A stretch of 64,000 nt of DNA, from contig NZ_BJUV01000016.1 in assembly GCF_007988805.1 (NCBI RefSeq), positions 24,545 through 88,544 of the forward strand, read 5' to 3'. This document shows positions 35,925-44,747 of the stretch, in pieces (the first letter of the stretch is position 1; each line of letters starts with the position of its first letter). Below the pieces are notes generated by a model, which saw only the letters and a list, made by a program, of their open reading frames with translations, did no database searches and was not told the origin of the DNA. The DNA comes from Frigoribacterium faeni (GTDB lineage Bacteria > Actinomycetota > Actinomycetes > Actinomycetales > Microbacteriaceae). The translations under genes were made by a program, and so were the position numbers.

Positions 35925-36818
35925 TCAGCCGCGGACGTCCGCCACCCAGCCCGCCAGGAACTCGGCCCCGGCCTCGTCGTGGATGAGCTCGGACGCGCTG
36001 GTCAGCACGGGGTACGGGGTCGTGGGGATGCCGTCGGCCGGCCGGACGTCGACGTGGGCTACGTCGTGCCCGTGGGCGTGCAGCCAGTCGGCCATCGCGT
36101 AGTCGCTCCGCGAGTCGCCCACCGTGCGCCAGCTGAGCGGCAGCGGGCCGTCGTCGGCCAGCAGCTCGAGGGCGCGCTCGGCCCCGCGATCCTTGCCGAG
36201 CAGCACCGACTCGATGTCGGTGGAGATGATCGTGGGGTCGATGCGCCACTGAACGTCGCCCTGCGCGTCGGGTCGGACGTCGTCGAGGCGGCGGACGCCG
36301 AAGCCCCGGGTGACCAGCGCCTCCATCGCCCGCTCGTCGAGGCCGCGCTGGCGCGCCAGGTAGTCGGCCGACGACACCGAGGTGAGCTGCTCGATCGAGA
36401 CCATCGCGCGCTTGGTGTGGTCGAAGAACACCAGGTCGGCGTAGTCGCCCGTGACGAGCGCGTCCATCTCGGCGGAGAAGTCGGCCGGCATCGCCAGCGA
36501 CTCGTCGACGACGACCTCGCTCATGCCCCCCGGCCCGTGCTCGGGGCCGATCGAGAACCACGACGCGCCCTTCTCGCAGACGCCGTGCACGCGAGCGCCC
36601 CGGGGCAGCCCCGCCGCGATCAACGGCACGACGACCTCGTCGCGGATGAACGCGTCGGACCGCCCGGTGTTGAACACCAGGGGGATGCCGACCTCGGCGA
36701 GCGCCACCAGGTCGCGCGTGATGGCGGGGATCGCGATCCGGCGGGAGACCGGGCTGGCGATCGGCCCGTCGACGTCGAGGAGCAGCCCGAGGGCGGGGGA
36801 GGCGGTGGCGGAGTTCAC
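35925..36818 (-). CDS. HAD-superfamily hydrolase
   Basis: The 297-residue protein has the HAD motif I LLLDVDGPIASPV near residue 13, a NTGRSD motif II and the motif IV region TVGDSRSDYAMADWL near the C-terminus. The spacing suggests a Cof/MPGP-like subclass with a large cap. It should be a phosphatase on a sugar phosphate or similar small molecule. GTG 36818 is the chosen start, immediately before the conserved core; the longer frame adds unconserved residues. It is divergent from the gene at 36914. Confidence 0.85.
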   Translation of the reverse strand: MNSATASPALGLLLDVDGPIASPVSRRIAIPAITRDLVALAEVGIPLVFNTGRSDAFIRDEVVVPLIAAGLPRGARVHGVCEKGASWFSIGPEHGPGGMSEVVVDESLAMPADFSAEMDALVTGDYADLVFFDHTKRAMVSIEQLTSVSSADYLARQRGLDERAMEALVTRGFGVRRLDDVRPDAQGDVQWRIDPTIISTDIESVLLGKDRGAERALELLADDGPLPLSWRTVGDSRSDYAMADWLHAHGHDVAHVDVRPADGIPTTPYPVLTSASELIHDEAGAEFLAGWVADVRG

Positions 36819-36913
36819 CCTGTCATCTTCGCAGCCGCACGCCGTCGCGATGTCATGCGCGGCCAGGCGGCGGGGATGGGATGATGGAGCACCTGATCCG
36901 AAGGAGATCCTCT

Positions 36914-37357
36914 GTGGCGTCGCTCCCCCCGTCCGTGATCGAAGCACTCGAGGCCTTCGCCGCGCCCGAACAGCGCGGCACGGTGCACGACCTGACCCAG
37001 GCCACGACGGACGAGGCGCGCGATCGTCTCGCGGCGATGCTGGAGTCCGCCGACTGGGTCGACATGAACGCCAAGCACCCGATGGGGCCCGACCGCAGCG
37101 ACCCCGAGGGCATGCGACGCCTGCTGCAGGCGATGGGCGCCGACGGCCGCTGCGCCGTCCTGTCGTCGACCGGCACCGAAGACGATCGCGATCTCGGCGG
37201 CGCCCTCGACCAGGTGCTGCACCAGGACCACGGCGCGCTGGTCGTCTGCCGTCCCGGCCCCCTCGCCTTCCTGGTGACGGCCGCCGACGAGCACTGGCTG
37301 CTCAGCGACCGCGAGATCCCGCAGCTGACCGGTCCGATCTCCATCGTCCGGCCGTAG
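36914..37357 (+). CDS. Conserved hypothetical protein, 147 aa
   Basis: No family recognised. The sequence is acidic and soluble, with DWVDMNAKHPMGPDRSD and a C-terminal GALVVCRPGPLAFLV strand that suggests a compact alpha/beta fold. GTG 36914 has an AAGGAG ribosome-binding site 7 bases upstream, which decides against the ATG at 36881. It ends 43 bases before the SDR gene and may share its transcript. Confidence 0.65.
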   Translation: MASLPPSVIEALEAFAAPEQRGTVHDLTQATTDEARDRLAAMLESADWVDMNAKHPMGPDRSDPEGMRRLLQAMGADGRCAVLSSTGTEDDRDLGGALDQVLHQDHGALVVCRPGPLAFLVTAADEHWLLSDREIPQLTGPISIVRP

Positions 37358-37400
37358 CGCACCCGGCCGGCGTCCGGTCGCCCCCCGTCATGATGGGGGG

Positions 37401-38075
37401 ATGAAGACCGCACTCGTCACCGGATCCACCCGCGGCATCGGCCTCGTCGTCGCCCGCGACCTCGCCCGCGATCACCACGTGGTGGTGCACGGCCGATCCG
37501 AGGAGGCGGTGCGCGCGATCGCCGCGTCCCTCCCGTCGGCCACGGCCTGGGTCGCCGATCTCGGCGCCGCGTCGTTCGAGGCGCCCGCGCTCGACTCGCT
37601 CGACGTCGTCGTGCACGCCGCCGGAGTGATCGGCGGGGCCGAGGTCGAGCGCACCACCCTCGACGACTGGCGTCGGGTGTTCGAGGTGAACGTCTTCGCC
37701 GTGGCCGAGCTCACGCGCCAGCTCCTGCCGGCGCTGCGGGCCGCGGAGGGCACGGTGGTCACCATCAACAGCGGCTCGGGCCTCACGGCGGGGCCGGGCG
37801 GCAGCACGTACGCGGCGAGCAAGTTCGCGCTGCGGGCGCTGACCGACTCGCTGCGCGAGGAGGAGCGTCCGAACGGGGTGCGGGTCAGCTCGGTGCATCC
37901 CGGTCGGGTCGACACCGACATGCAGCACGAGCTGGTCGAGAGGGAGGGCGGCGAGTACGACGCCGCGCTCTATCTCGAACCGCAGTCGGTGGCCGACGCG
38001 GTGCGCCTCGTGGTCGATCTGCCGCACGGCGCGACCGTCGAGTCGCTCTCCCTCCGCCCCACGCGCAGGCGCTGA
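37401..38075 (+). CDS. Short-chain dehydrogenase/reductase
   Basis: The 224-residue classical SDR has the cofactor motif TGSTRGIG (residues 7-14), HAAGVIG, catalytic Ser in NSGSGL and YAASK (Tyr-Lys pair). It is shorter than usual because the C-terminal substrate loop is reduced. It should oxidise or reduce an alcohol or ketone with NADP(H) or NAD(H); the substrate is unknown. The downstream hairpin at 38099 likely ends the transcript. Confidence 0.92.
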   Translation: MKTALVTGSTRGIGLVVARDLARDHHVVVHGRSEEAVRAIAASLPSATAWVADLGAASFEAPALDSLDVVVHAAGVIGGAEVERTTLDDWRRVFEVNVFAVAELTRQLLPALRAAEGTVVTINSGSGLTAGPGGSTYAASKFALRALTDSLREEERPNGVRVSSVHPGRVDTDMQHELVEREGGEYDAALYLEPQSVADAVRLVVDLPHGATVESLSLRPTRRR

Positions 38076-38098
38076 CCGCGCGTCCCCGCGACACCCCC

Positions 38099-38150
38099 TT
38101 CTCCGCACGACACCCGAATCTCTCGGGGTGTGGCGCCGAAAAGCGGGTGC
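38099..38150. repeat. Inverted repeat of the GGGGTGTGGCGCC family
   Basis: ACACCCGA and TCGGGGTGT pair around a short loop, followed by GGCGCCGAAAAGCGGGTGCGGCG, which matches the unit of the array at 7149-7512. It lies between the SDR and the glucose-6-phosphate dehydrogenase genes and probably acts as a transcript end. Confidence 0.6.
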
Positions 38151-38167
38151 GGCGCGGGGCTGCCGAC

Positions 38168-38173
38168 TACCGT
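38168..38173 (+). promoter_or_regulatory. Leaderless -10 box for the zwf-like gene
   Basis: TACCGT followed by six bases and ATG 38180. It sets the start against the in-frame ATG at 38147. Confidence 0.6.
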
Positions 38174-38179
38174 GCAGGC

Positions 38180-39625
38180 ATGACGAACGCGCACACCGAG
38201 TCCGCCACCCTCCTGATCCTCGGCGCGAGCGGGGATCTCGCCGCGCGCCTCCTGATGCCCGGCCTCGGCGGTCTGCTCCATCATGAGCCCGAGCGTCGGG
38301 TGCAGCTGGTGGGCGCGGGCACCGAGGAGTTCGACGACGAGGCCTGGCGGGCGCACGTCGCCGAGTCGTTCGCCGCCGTCGACGCCGTGGGTCCCGCGGT
38401 CGACGCGCTCCTCGAGTCGACGGTCTATCGCACGGTCGATGTGACCGACGCCGAGCAGATGCGGACGCTCCTCGACGAATGCGATGCGCCTCCGTCGATC
38501 TACTTCGCCCTGCCGCCCGCCATCACCGAGAGGTGCTGCGCGGCGTTGGCCGAGCTCGACCTGCCCGAGGGCACGGCGCTCGCGCTCGAGAAGCCGTTCG
38601 GCACCGATCTGGCGAGCGCCGAGAAGCTCAACCGCGAGGTGCTGAAGCTGGTGCCCGAGGACCAGATCCACCGCGTCGACCACTTCCTGGGGCGGTCGAC
38701 GGTGCTGAACCTGCTCGGGCTGCGCTTCGCGAACCGGCTGATCGAGCCGATGCTGAACAACCAGCACGTCGAGAGCGTCGAGATCGTCTACGACGAGGAG
38801 CTGGGCCTCGAGGGGCGGGCGCGCTACTACGACCACGCCGGCGCACTGGTCGACATGATCCAGAGCCACCTGCTGCAGGTGATGGCGGTGCTGACGATGA
38901 ACGCACCGGCGACGTTGACGGCGGCCGACCTGCGCGACGAGAAGGGCCTGGTGCTGCGGGCGACGCGGCTGTGGCAGAACGACCCGGTGGCGAACAGCCG
39001 TCGGGCCCGCTACGTCGCGGGCACGATCGACGGGCGCGAGCTCCCCGCCTATGCGGACGAGGAGGGCGTGGACCCGTCGCTCGAGACCGAGACGCTGGCC
39101 GAGGTCGTCGTCGAGGTGGCGAACTGGCGCTGGGCGGGGGTGCCGATCCTGCTGCGGTCGGGCAAGGCGGTGGCCTCGAGGAGGCGCGAGATCGTGATCA
39201 CGTTCCGTCCGCCCGCGCACGTGCCCGCCGAGTTCGAAGGCGGAGGGACGCCCGACCGCCTGCGCATCGCGATCTCCCCCGACGAGATGTCGCTCGAGCT
39301 CAACGTCAACGGACCCGGTGACGCGTACGACCTCGGGCGGGCGACCCTGCACGCCGACTTCGGCCGCTCGGACCTGACCGCCTACGGCGAGGTGCTGAGC
39401 GGGATCCTCGACGACGACCCGACGCTGTCGGTGCGCGGCGACACGGCCGAGCAGTGCTGGCGCATCGTGGACCCGGTGGTGGCGGCGTGGAACGCGGGCG
39501 AGGTCGAGCTCGACACGTACCCGGCCGGATCGGCCGGGCCGGATTCGTGGCCGGCGGGCGCCTGCCAGGACGAGCCGGCGGTGCGCGCCGAGCAGACGAC
39601 GCCGGCGGCGCAGCGGCCGGAGTAG
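38180..39625 (+). CDS. zwf: Glucose-6-phosphate 1-dehydrogenase (stand-alone paralogue)
   Basis: The 481-residue enzyme has the N-terminal NADP motif LLILGASGDLAARLL, ALEKPFGTDL, and the active-site RVDHFLGRS (usually R-I-D-H-Y-L-G-K-E). His is retained but the following Lys is Arg. It should oxidise glucose 6-phosphate to the lactone in the pentose phosphate pathway, but the altered signature and lack of the usual tal-opcA-pgl neighbours point to a second copy with different substrate or regulation. Next to it is only an SDR gene on the opposite strand. Confidence 0.88.
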   Translation: MTNAHTESATLLILGASGDLAARLLMPGLGGLLHHEPERRVQLVGAGTEEFDDEAWRAHVAESFAAVDAVGPAVDALLESTVYRTVDVTDAEQMRTLLDECDAPPSIYFALPPAITERCCAALAELDLPEGTALALEKPFGTDLASAEKLNREVLKLVPEDQIHRVDHFLGRSTVLNLLGLRFANRLIEPMLNNQHVESVEIVYDEELGLEGRARYYDHAGALVDMIQSHLLQVMAVLTMNAPATLTAADLRDEKGLVLRATRLWQNDPVANSRRARYVAGTIDGRELPAYADEEGVDPSLETETLAEVVVEVANWRWAGVPILLRSGKAVASRRREIVITFRPPAHVPAEFEGGGTPDRLRIAISPDEMSLELNVNGPGDAYDLGRATLHADFGRSDLTAYGEVLSGILDDDPTLSVRGDTAEQCWRIVDPVVAAWNAGEVELDTYPAGSAGPDSWPAGACQDEPAVRAEQTTPAAQRPE

Positions 39626-39646
39626 GCGGGGGCGGGCCTCACGACC

Positions 39647-40381
39647 TCAGCGCGGCAGCGCCACGTCCGTCTCGCGCTCGAGCGCCGCGAGCACCGCGTC
39701 CTGGAAGCCCTCGTCGCCGACCGAGTCGTGCGGCCGCTGCTGCTCCTCGTGGAACCAGTACGCCCCGCTGACCTCGCCCAGCTCGCCGAGGGCCAGCAGC
39801 CGCTGCGTGCGGTGGCCGAGCTCGAAGTCGTCCGGCGCCCCCGCGCCTCCCATCTTCGTCGCCACCCAGCCCGGGTCGACCGCGTTGCTGTGCAGAGCGG
39901 GCAGGAGGCGCGCGACGGCCGCCGAGAACGCCGTCACGAACAGCTTGCTGTCGGAGTACGACCCCGTCTCGCGCGACCCCGCCCAGTCGACGTCGCCGAG
40001 CGCCGATGCGCTGCCGCCCTTGTGCATCCCGCTGCTGAGGTACACGTGTCGGGTGGGCGCCGTGACGAGCGCGGTCAGCAGGTAGGGCGCGACCACGTTG
40101 ACGGGCATCATCGCCGCACCCCTGATCAGCCCGGCGTTGTGGATGATCGCCTCGAGCGGGGTGTCGAGGCCGTTCAGCTCGTCGGCGAGCGCCGTCACCG
40201 CGTCGCGGTCGGCGAGATCGGCGACGACGAGTCGCGCGCCGCGGTCGACGAGCGGCTGCAGCACCTCGCCTCGGGAGGCGCTGCGGGCGTGGACGACGAC
40301 GTGGTGCCCCTGCTCGAGCAGGGCTTCGGCGGCGCCGCGGCCGAGGCCGTCGGTCGAGCCGGTGACGAGGATGTGTGCCAT
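39647..40381 (-). CDS. Short-chain dehydrogenase/reductase
   Basis: The 244-residue SDR has TGSTDGLGRG (cofactor loop), NAGLI, LSSGMH (Ser) and YSDSK (Tyr-Lys). Start ATG 40381; a CAGGAT word lies six bases upstream, the same CAGGATCGGGAC sequence that precedes the histidine kinase gene at 50650, so this may be another leaderless start. It is convergent with the glucose-6-phosphate dehydrogenase gene; substrate unknown. Confidence 0.9.
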   Translation of the reverse strand: MAHILVTGSTDGLGRGAAEALLEQGHHVVVHARSASRGEVLQPLVDRGARLVVADLADRDAVTALADELNGLDTPLEAIIHNAGLIRGAAMMPVNVVAPYLLTALVTAPTRHVYLSSGMHKGGSASALGDVDWAGSRETGSYSDSKLFVTAFSAAVARLLPALHSNAVDPGWVATKMGGAGAPDDFELGHRTQRLLALGELGEVSGAYWFHEEQQRPHDSVGDEGFQDAVLAALERETDVALPR

Positions 40382-40504
40382 GTCCCGATCCTGGACCCCG
40401 CGCCTCCTGCCGTCCTGGATCCGTCCCCCGGGTCCGTCCCGGGCATGAGCGGGTCGTCCTCTCGAGGGATGCGAGGCGCCGCCGCCCTGCCCGAGACTCG
40501 GCTC

Positions 40505-41374
40505 ATGCCCTCCGACACGACTGACCCCGCCCCCGCGACGGACGGCAGGAGGCGCGGGTCGAGCCGTCGCAGCACGGTCGCCCTGGTCGTCGGCCTGGCT
40601 CTCGCCGTGCCCGCTCTCGGCATGGGCGCGCTGGCCTGGCTGATCGCACCCGACCCGGTCGTCACCACGGTCGTCGACGCCCAGGGGCGCGAGACGGAGC
40701 TCGACTGGAGCGAGCATCCCGGGCGGTTCGACCTCACGGCCGACGAGTCCCTCGCGGGCCCCAGCCTCGAGGAGGGCGTCGCCGAGGGCGAGGAGATGGT
40801 CGACGAGATGAAGGCGGCGCTGACCGAGCGGTTCTCGCTGACCTGGGTCGCGCCTCCTGCGGGCCGGTCCGACGACGACGTGGCGTTCCCGACCGACAAC
40901 GGGTGGGGCGGGCCGTCGCTGCTCGAGGTCGTGAACCTGCCGACCGAGCAGACCTCGTCGGTGCCGCGGTCGTGGGCCGAGAAGGAGGCGGCGGTCGCCA
41001 TCATCGGCGAGGTCGCCGCCCGACACGGCTGGTCGGAGCCCTGGTTCGACGACGAGCGCTGGCCGCAGCCCGACGCCGACCGGCTGGCGCAGACGGGCGG
41101 CACGACGCTGGACGAGCAGGTCGTCGTCTCCGGTGGCATCGAGGGGCCGACGGGGCAGTGGCTCTGGTTCTCCTTCCAGGACCTCTCGAAGGACGACGCC
41201 GAGGGCACCTTCGCCGAGAAGTCCGCGGACGTCGCCGACGCCGGCTGGGAGACCGACACGATCACCCTGTCGTACGGAGCGGACGGGCTGCTGCCCGAGT
41301 CCCGCCGCGCCGAGTTCGAGCGCCGCGCCCAGCAGTTCGCCGGACAGGTGCTGCCGGAGGCGCACGAGGACTGA
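40505..41374 (+). CDS. Membrane-anchored hypothetical protein
   Basis: The 289-residue protein has a Pro/Arg-rich N-terminus, one TM segment at about residues 25-48 (TVALVVGLALAVPALGMGALAWLI), and a soluble extracytoplasmic domain rich in acidic residues and Trp. No family recognised. The frame is open from 39728, but this part is antisense to the SDR gene. Two AGGAGGCGCG copies (40547 + strand, 40849 - strand) lie inside the coding region. Function unknown. Confidence 0.65.
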   Translation: MPSDTTDPAPATDGRRRGSSRRSTVALVVGLALAVPALGMGALAWLIAPDPVVTTVVDAQGRETELDWSEHPGRFDLTADESLAGPSLEEGVAEGEEMVDEMKAALTERFSLTWVAPPAGRSDDDVAFPTDNGWGGPSLLEVVNLPTEQTSSVPRSWAEKEAAVAIIGEVAARHGWSEPWFDDERWPQPDADRLAQTGGTTLDEQVVVSGGIEGPTGQWLWFSFQDLSKDDAEGTFAEKSADVADAGWETDTITLSYGADGLLPESRRAEFERRAQQFAGQVLPEAHED

Positions 41375-41505
41375 CGAGGAGCGCGCGGCTCGCACCCGGT
41401 GGCGCGCGCCCCTCTGCCGACCCGGTGCCCTCGGTTCTCCGGCTCGACCGGGTGCAGTAGCCTCGGCCTGACGGGCAGGGGGCCTGGGGCGGTGGGGTTC
41501 AGCAC

Positions 41506-42084
41506 GTGACCGACGACGAGCGACAGCACGGCGATCCGCCCGACCTCTCGACGCTGCCGCCTGCCCTGCGCGGTGGCGGGCAGCGCGGGCCCGAGAGCCG
41601 CGGTCCGCTGACGGTCGGGCGCTCTCTCGGAGCGGTCGCGGCGGGCGCCGGCGCCGGCGTCCTTCTCGTCGTCGTGGTGGTGATCGTGGCGTTCGTCGCG
41701 TCGCCGGGAGGCTTCGAGGGTCTCGGGGTCGTCCTCCTCGCCCTGCTCGGCGGGGTCGTGGCGGGCTGCATCGTCGCGGGGATCGTGGTCGGGGCCATGG
41801 TCGGTCGGGATCCGCGCGGCGGCCGGTTCACGGGCGTCTTCTCGGTCGTCCTCGCCCTGCTGCTCGTCGCGTGGCTGGCTCTGGCGGTCGCCGGTCTCTC
41901 CGGGCGGCTCGTCGGCACCGCGGCCGACCTCGATCTGCTCGGCTGGGTGCTCGTGCCCCTGCTGTGGACCCTCCCCGCCGCAGCCGCCGGCGTGGTGCCC
42001 TCGAAGTGGATCGGCTGGGTCGCCGGGGCCGGGATGCTCGTCGCGGCGCTCCTCCTCGTCCTCCGCGAGCTCACGTCGACGTGA
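41506..42084 (+). CDS. Four-TM membrane protein
   Basis: The 192-residue protein has a soluble Pro/Gly-rich N-terminus and about four hydrophobic segments, starting with GAGVLLVVVVVIVAFV near residue 50. No family recognised. GTG 41506 is the start; a TAGCCT box is seen at 41458. It is the first of several same-strand small genes (41506-44253) with short gaps or overlaps. Confidence 0.65.
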   Translation: MTDDERQHGDPPDLSTLPPALRGGGQRGPESRGPLTVGRSLGAVAAGAGAGVLLVVVVVIVAFVASPGGFEGLGVVLLALLGGVVAGCIVAGIVVGAMVGRDPRGGRFTGVFSVVLALLLVAWLALAVAGLSGRLVGTAADLDLLGWVLVPLLWTLPAAAAGVVPSKWIGWVAGAGMLVAALLLVLRELTST

Positions 42085-42158
42085 GCGGCCCGAGTCGCCC
42101 GAGTCGCCAGCGCTCCCGCTCGACGCACGCACCCGTGACCGCCCGAAAGGTGCTCGAC

Positions 42159-43235
42159 ATGAAACCCGTCGTCTTCATCGTGTCCGTCCTGCTCGCCAGC
42201 GGCTCGGTACTCGGCAGCACGATCCTGCTCGTCTCCGTCGGGCCTCCCGTCGCGGAATGGACGCTGGTCCCGGCCCTCGTCGGCTTGATGATCGTGATCT
42301 TCGGACCGTTCACTCTCGGGTCCCTGCTGGCCACCTGGGACTTCAGACGCGACGACGAGAGTCGACGGCTTCTGCGGAACTGGGCTGTGGGCATCGGCGT
42401 CTTCGAGATCGCGGCCGTCGCGACGATCGTCTTCTACGCCGTGGTGAACGGGACTCCTGCGTGGCTGCCCGTCCTCTTCGCCGCCGCGTGCGTGCTCCTG
42501 ACCGTCGTCGCGGTCGCCGTCGGACCCGCCCTGCTGAGACGCGATCTCGCTACGCGCCAGGACAGGCCCGAGTGGACGCCCCTGTCCCGGCTCGACATCA
42601 GGCGCAAGGTGATGCGCATCACCGTCACGTTCGGCGCCGTCTTCATCCTCGGATCCATCGCCGCCCTCGTGCTGATCACCTCGTTCGGAGACCCCTCCGA
42701 GGACATCGGATTCGCTCTCCTGGCGGTTCTGGCGTCGTCGTTCCTCGCAAGCGGCCTCGCGAGCATGATCGTCTCGTTCCCCCTGAACAGTGAGCTGCGG
42801 GAGACCACGGATCACGACGCGGCACTCCTGAGGAGAGTCGGCAAGGCGGTGCTGGCCCGGAAGCCTTCCGAACTGGACGCCTCCGAGCTGCCCGCGGCGA
42901 CGCACTACGCCCACGTCACGAGCGTCCTCCTGCCGTTCCAACTCGCCTTCTTCGGTCAGCTCTACGCCGGGCTCATGATCCAGCAGGTCATGCAGCTGAC
43001 GACGAGCGAGGACCTCGTCCCGCTCGTCCTCCTCCTCGGGCTCGCCGCCGTCTTCATCGCGATCGCGCCCCTCCTGATCATCCGGATCCGCCGGGCCCGT
43101 CGCTGGGTCCGGGAGCACGCCGACCTGACCGCGACCGCCCCTGGCGACGTCACCGCGAACCGGCGAGCCCTGACAGAGGATCGGCCCGATGACATCACCG
43201 CGGAGACCGGACGAACGGATAGCGTCGACGGATGA
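42159..43235 (+). CDS. Multi-pass membrane protein
   Basis: The 358-residue protein has about eight hydrophobic segments and a charged C-terminal tail. No family recognised and no catalytic motif visible. ATG 42159 has GAAAGG about 10 bases upstream. It overlaps the TPR gene by 4 bases, so the two are translated together. GC content and codon use are somewhat lower than in neighbours, which may indicate transfer. Confidence 0.7.
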   Translation: MKPVVFIVSVLLASGSVLGSTILLVSVGPPVAEWTLVPALVGLMIVIFGPFTLGSLLATWDFRRDDESRRLLRNWAVGIGVFEIAAVATIVFYAVVNGTPAWLPVLFAAACVLLTVVAVAVGPALLRRDLATRQDRPEWTPLSRLDIRRKVMRITVTFGAVFILGSIAALVLITSFGDPSEDIGFALLAVLASSFLASGLASMIVSFPLNSELRETTDHDAALLRRVGKAVLARKPSELDASELPAATHYAHVTSVLLPFQLAFFGQLYAGLMIQQVMQLTTSEDLVPLVLLLGLAAVFIAIAPLLIIRIRRARRWVREHADLTATAPGDVTANRRALTEDRPDDITAETGRTDSVDG

Positions 43236-43723
43236 GCAACGCAGAATGGGAAGACCGCGTCGCCGCGCTGTGGGCTGACGAGACCGTCGACGACCAGCAG
43301 CGGATCGGCCGCATGGAGGCCCTCGCCGACGAGGCTCCGCACCCCGCCCTGGGCGAGTTCGAGCTCGGCGGCGCGTTCGATTCGGGTGGGCACGAGGTCG
43401 AGGCCGACGTCCACTACGCCGCGGCGACGGCGGCCGGACTCGACACGGTCGACCCCGACCGGGCCGCGCGGATGGTCGTGCAGCACGCCTCGACCCTGCG
43501 GAACAACGGCCGCATCGACGAGGCCATCGCCATGCTCCGAGCCGCGCCCGAGCACCCCGCCACCGGCGCGGCCCCTCAGGTCTTCCTCGCTCTCGCCCTG
43601 CACAGCGCCGGTCGCACCGACGAGGCGCTCCGCGTGGCGATCGAGGCGGTCGAACCGAGCCTCCCCCGGTACCACCGCTCGGTGAAGGCCTACGCCGCGG
43701 CGCTCACCGGTCACGAGCTGTGA
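43232..43723 (+). CDS. Tetratricopeptide-repeat protein
   Basis: The 163-residue protein has three or so TPR-like helical pairs (residues ~25-160), for example RIDEAIAMLRAAPEHP and GRTDEALRVAIEAVEP. It resembles the small TPR proteins of unknown function common in Actinobacteria, probably a binding scaffold. It is coupled on both sides: ATGA overlap with the previous gene and GTGA overlap with the acetyltransferase gene. Confidence 0.8.
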   Translation: MSNAEWEDRVAALWADETVDDQQRIGRMEALADEAPHPALGEFELGGAFDSGGHEVEADVHYAAATAAGLDTVDPDRAARMVVQHASTLRNNGRIDEAIAMLRAAPEHPATGAAPQVFLALALHSAGRTDEALRVAIEAVEPSLPRYHRSVKAYAAALTGHEL

Positions 43724-44253
43724 TCGCGCGGCTCGACCTGCCCGTCTCGGTCCGAGCCCGCGACGCGAGCCTGTTCGTCAGACGGGCGACGGGCGACGAT
43801 CTCGAGGCGATCATGCGGCTGCTCTCCGACGACCCGATCAGCGCCGGTCGCGGCGACGTCGCGAGCGACGACGACCGTGCCGCCTACGCGACGGCACTCG
43901 CCGCCATCGTCGACGATCCGAGCAACGAGCTCGTCGTGGCGGTCGACGCCGCCGGCGGCGTCATCGGCACGCTGCAGCTCACGGTCATCCCCGGCATGGC
44001 ACGACGCGGCAGCGCCCGGCTGCTGGTCGAGGCGGTCCGCGTCGCCAGCGCCGAACGGTCGTCGGGGATCGGAGGCGCGCTGATGCACTGGGTGACCGAG
44101 CAGGCGGCCGTCGACCTCGGCACGTCCCTCGTGCAGCTCACCTCGGACGCCGCCCGGACCGACGCCCACCGCTTCTACACGCGCCTCGGCTTCGTCGACT
44201 CGCACGTCGGATTCAAGTACGCGGTGCCGGTGCCTGGACACCCGACCCGATGA
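43720..44253 (+). CDS. GNAT-family N-acetyltransferase
   Basis: The 177-residue single-domain GNAT has VRRATGDDLEAIMRLL at the N-terminus, the acetyl-CoA binding region VRVASAERSSGIGGALMHW (about 105-123), and the C-terminal HRFYTRLGF. The acceptor is unknown. GTG 43720 overlaps the TPR gene stop by 4 bases, so it is the last gene of this coupled group. Confidence 0.9.
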   Translation: MIARLDLPVSVRARDASLFVRRATGDDLEAIMRLLSDDPISAGRGDVASDDDRAAYATALAAIVDDPSNELVVAVDAAGGVIGTLQLTVIPGMARRGSARLLVEAVRVASAERSSGIGGALMHWVTEQAAVDLGTSLVQLTSDAARTDAHRFYTRLGFVDSHVGFKYAVPVPGHPTR

Positions 44254-44270
44254 GCGTCGCTCACTGACCC

Positions 44271-44534
44271 CTACGCGCGCCCCGCTGCCGAGAGTCGCCT
44301 TGTTCTTCGAGGTCCGATGAGGCCGGCGACGATCAGCGTCCCGCCGACCAGCACCCCCACGATGGCCAGCAGCATGACGACCGCATCGCCGGTGAGCATC
44401 CCGCAGCCCGCGGACGTGTCGTCGTAGGGGCACGAACGCCACGGCTGGAAGACGTAGAGGACCGTGACACCGGCGGAGACGGCGGCGACGAGCGCACCGA
44501 CGACGATCAGGAGCCTGCGCTTCTTCCGGGACAT
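44271..44534 (-). CDS. Small two-TM membrane protein
   Basis: The ~87-residue protein has two TM segments (LLIVVGALVAAVSAGVTVLYVF and AVVMLLAIVGVLVGGTLIVAGLI) separated by an extracytoplasmic loop with two Cys in CPYDDTSAGC that could form a disulfide. ATG 44534 is chosen over ATG 44552 because a TAGCGT box lies seven bases upstream. Function unknown. Confidence 0.6.
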   Translation of the reverse strand: MSRKKRRLLIVVGALVAAVSAGVTVLYVFQPWRSCPYDDTSAGCGMLTGDAVVMLLAIVGVLVGGTLIVAGLIGPRRTRRLSAAGRA

Positions 44535-44541
44535 GCCTCTG

Positions 44542-44547
44542 ACGCTA
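44542..44547 (-). promoter_or_regulatory. -10 box for the small membrane protein gene
   Basis: TAGCGT on the minus strand, 7 bases before ATG 44534, consistent with a leaderless mRNA. The rest of 44548-44747 shows no gene. Confidence 0.5.
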
Positions 44548-44747
44548 GACAACGACCAGTGGCCCGGCGTCCGTCGAGGAGATGACCTCTCCGTCCTCCC
44601 GGATGACGATCCGCCCCGGATGGGGTCGAGGCATGCTCGCGGTGCCGCAGTCGTCCGTGGACACGGCTCCCGCTCCTCCCCCGCAGGCGGGCGGACCTCC
44701 GGACGGAGGCGCGCCTGCGTCGCGCGACCGCCCGCCTGGTGCCGTCG

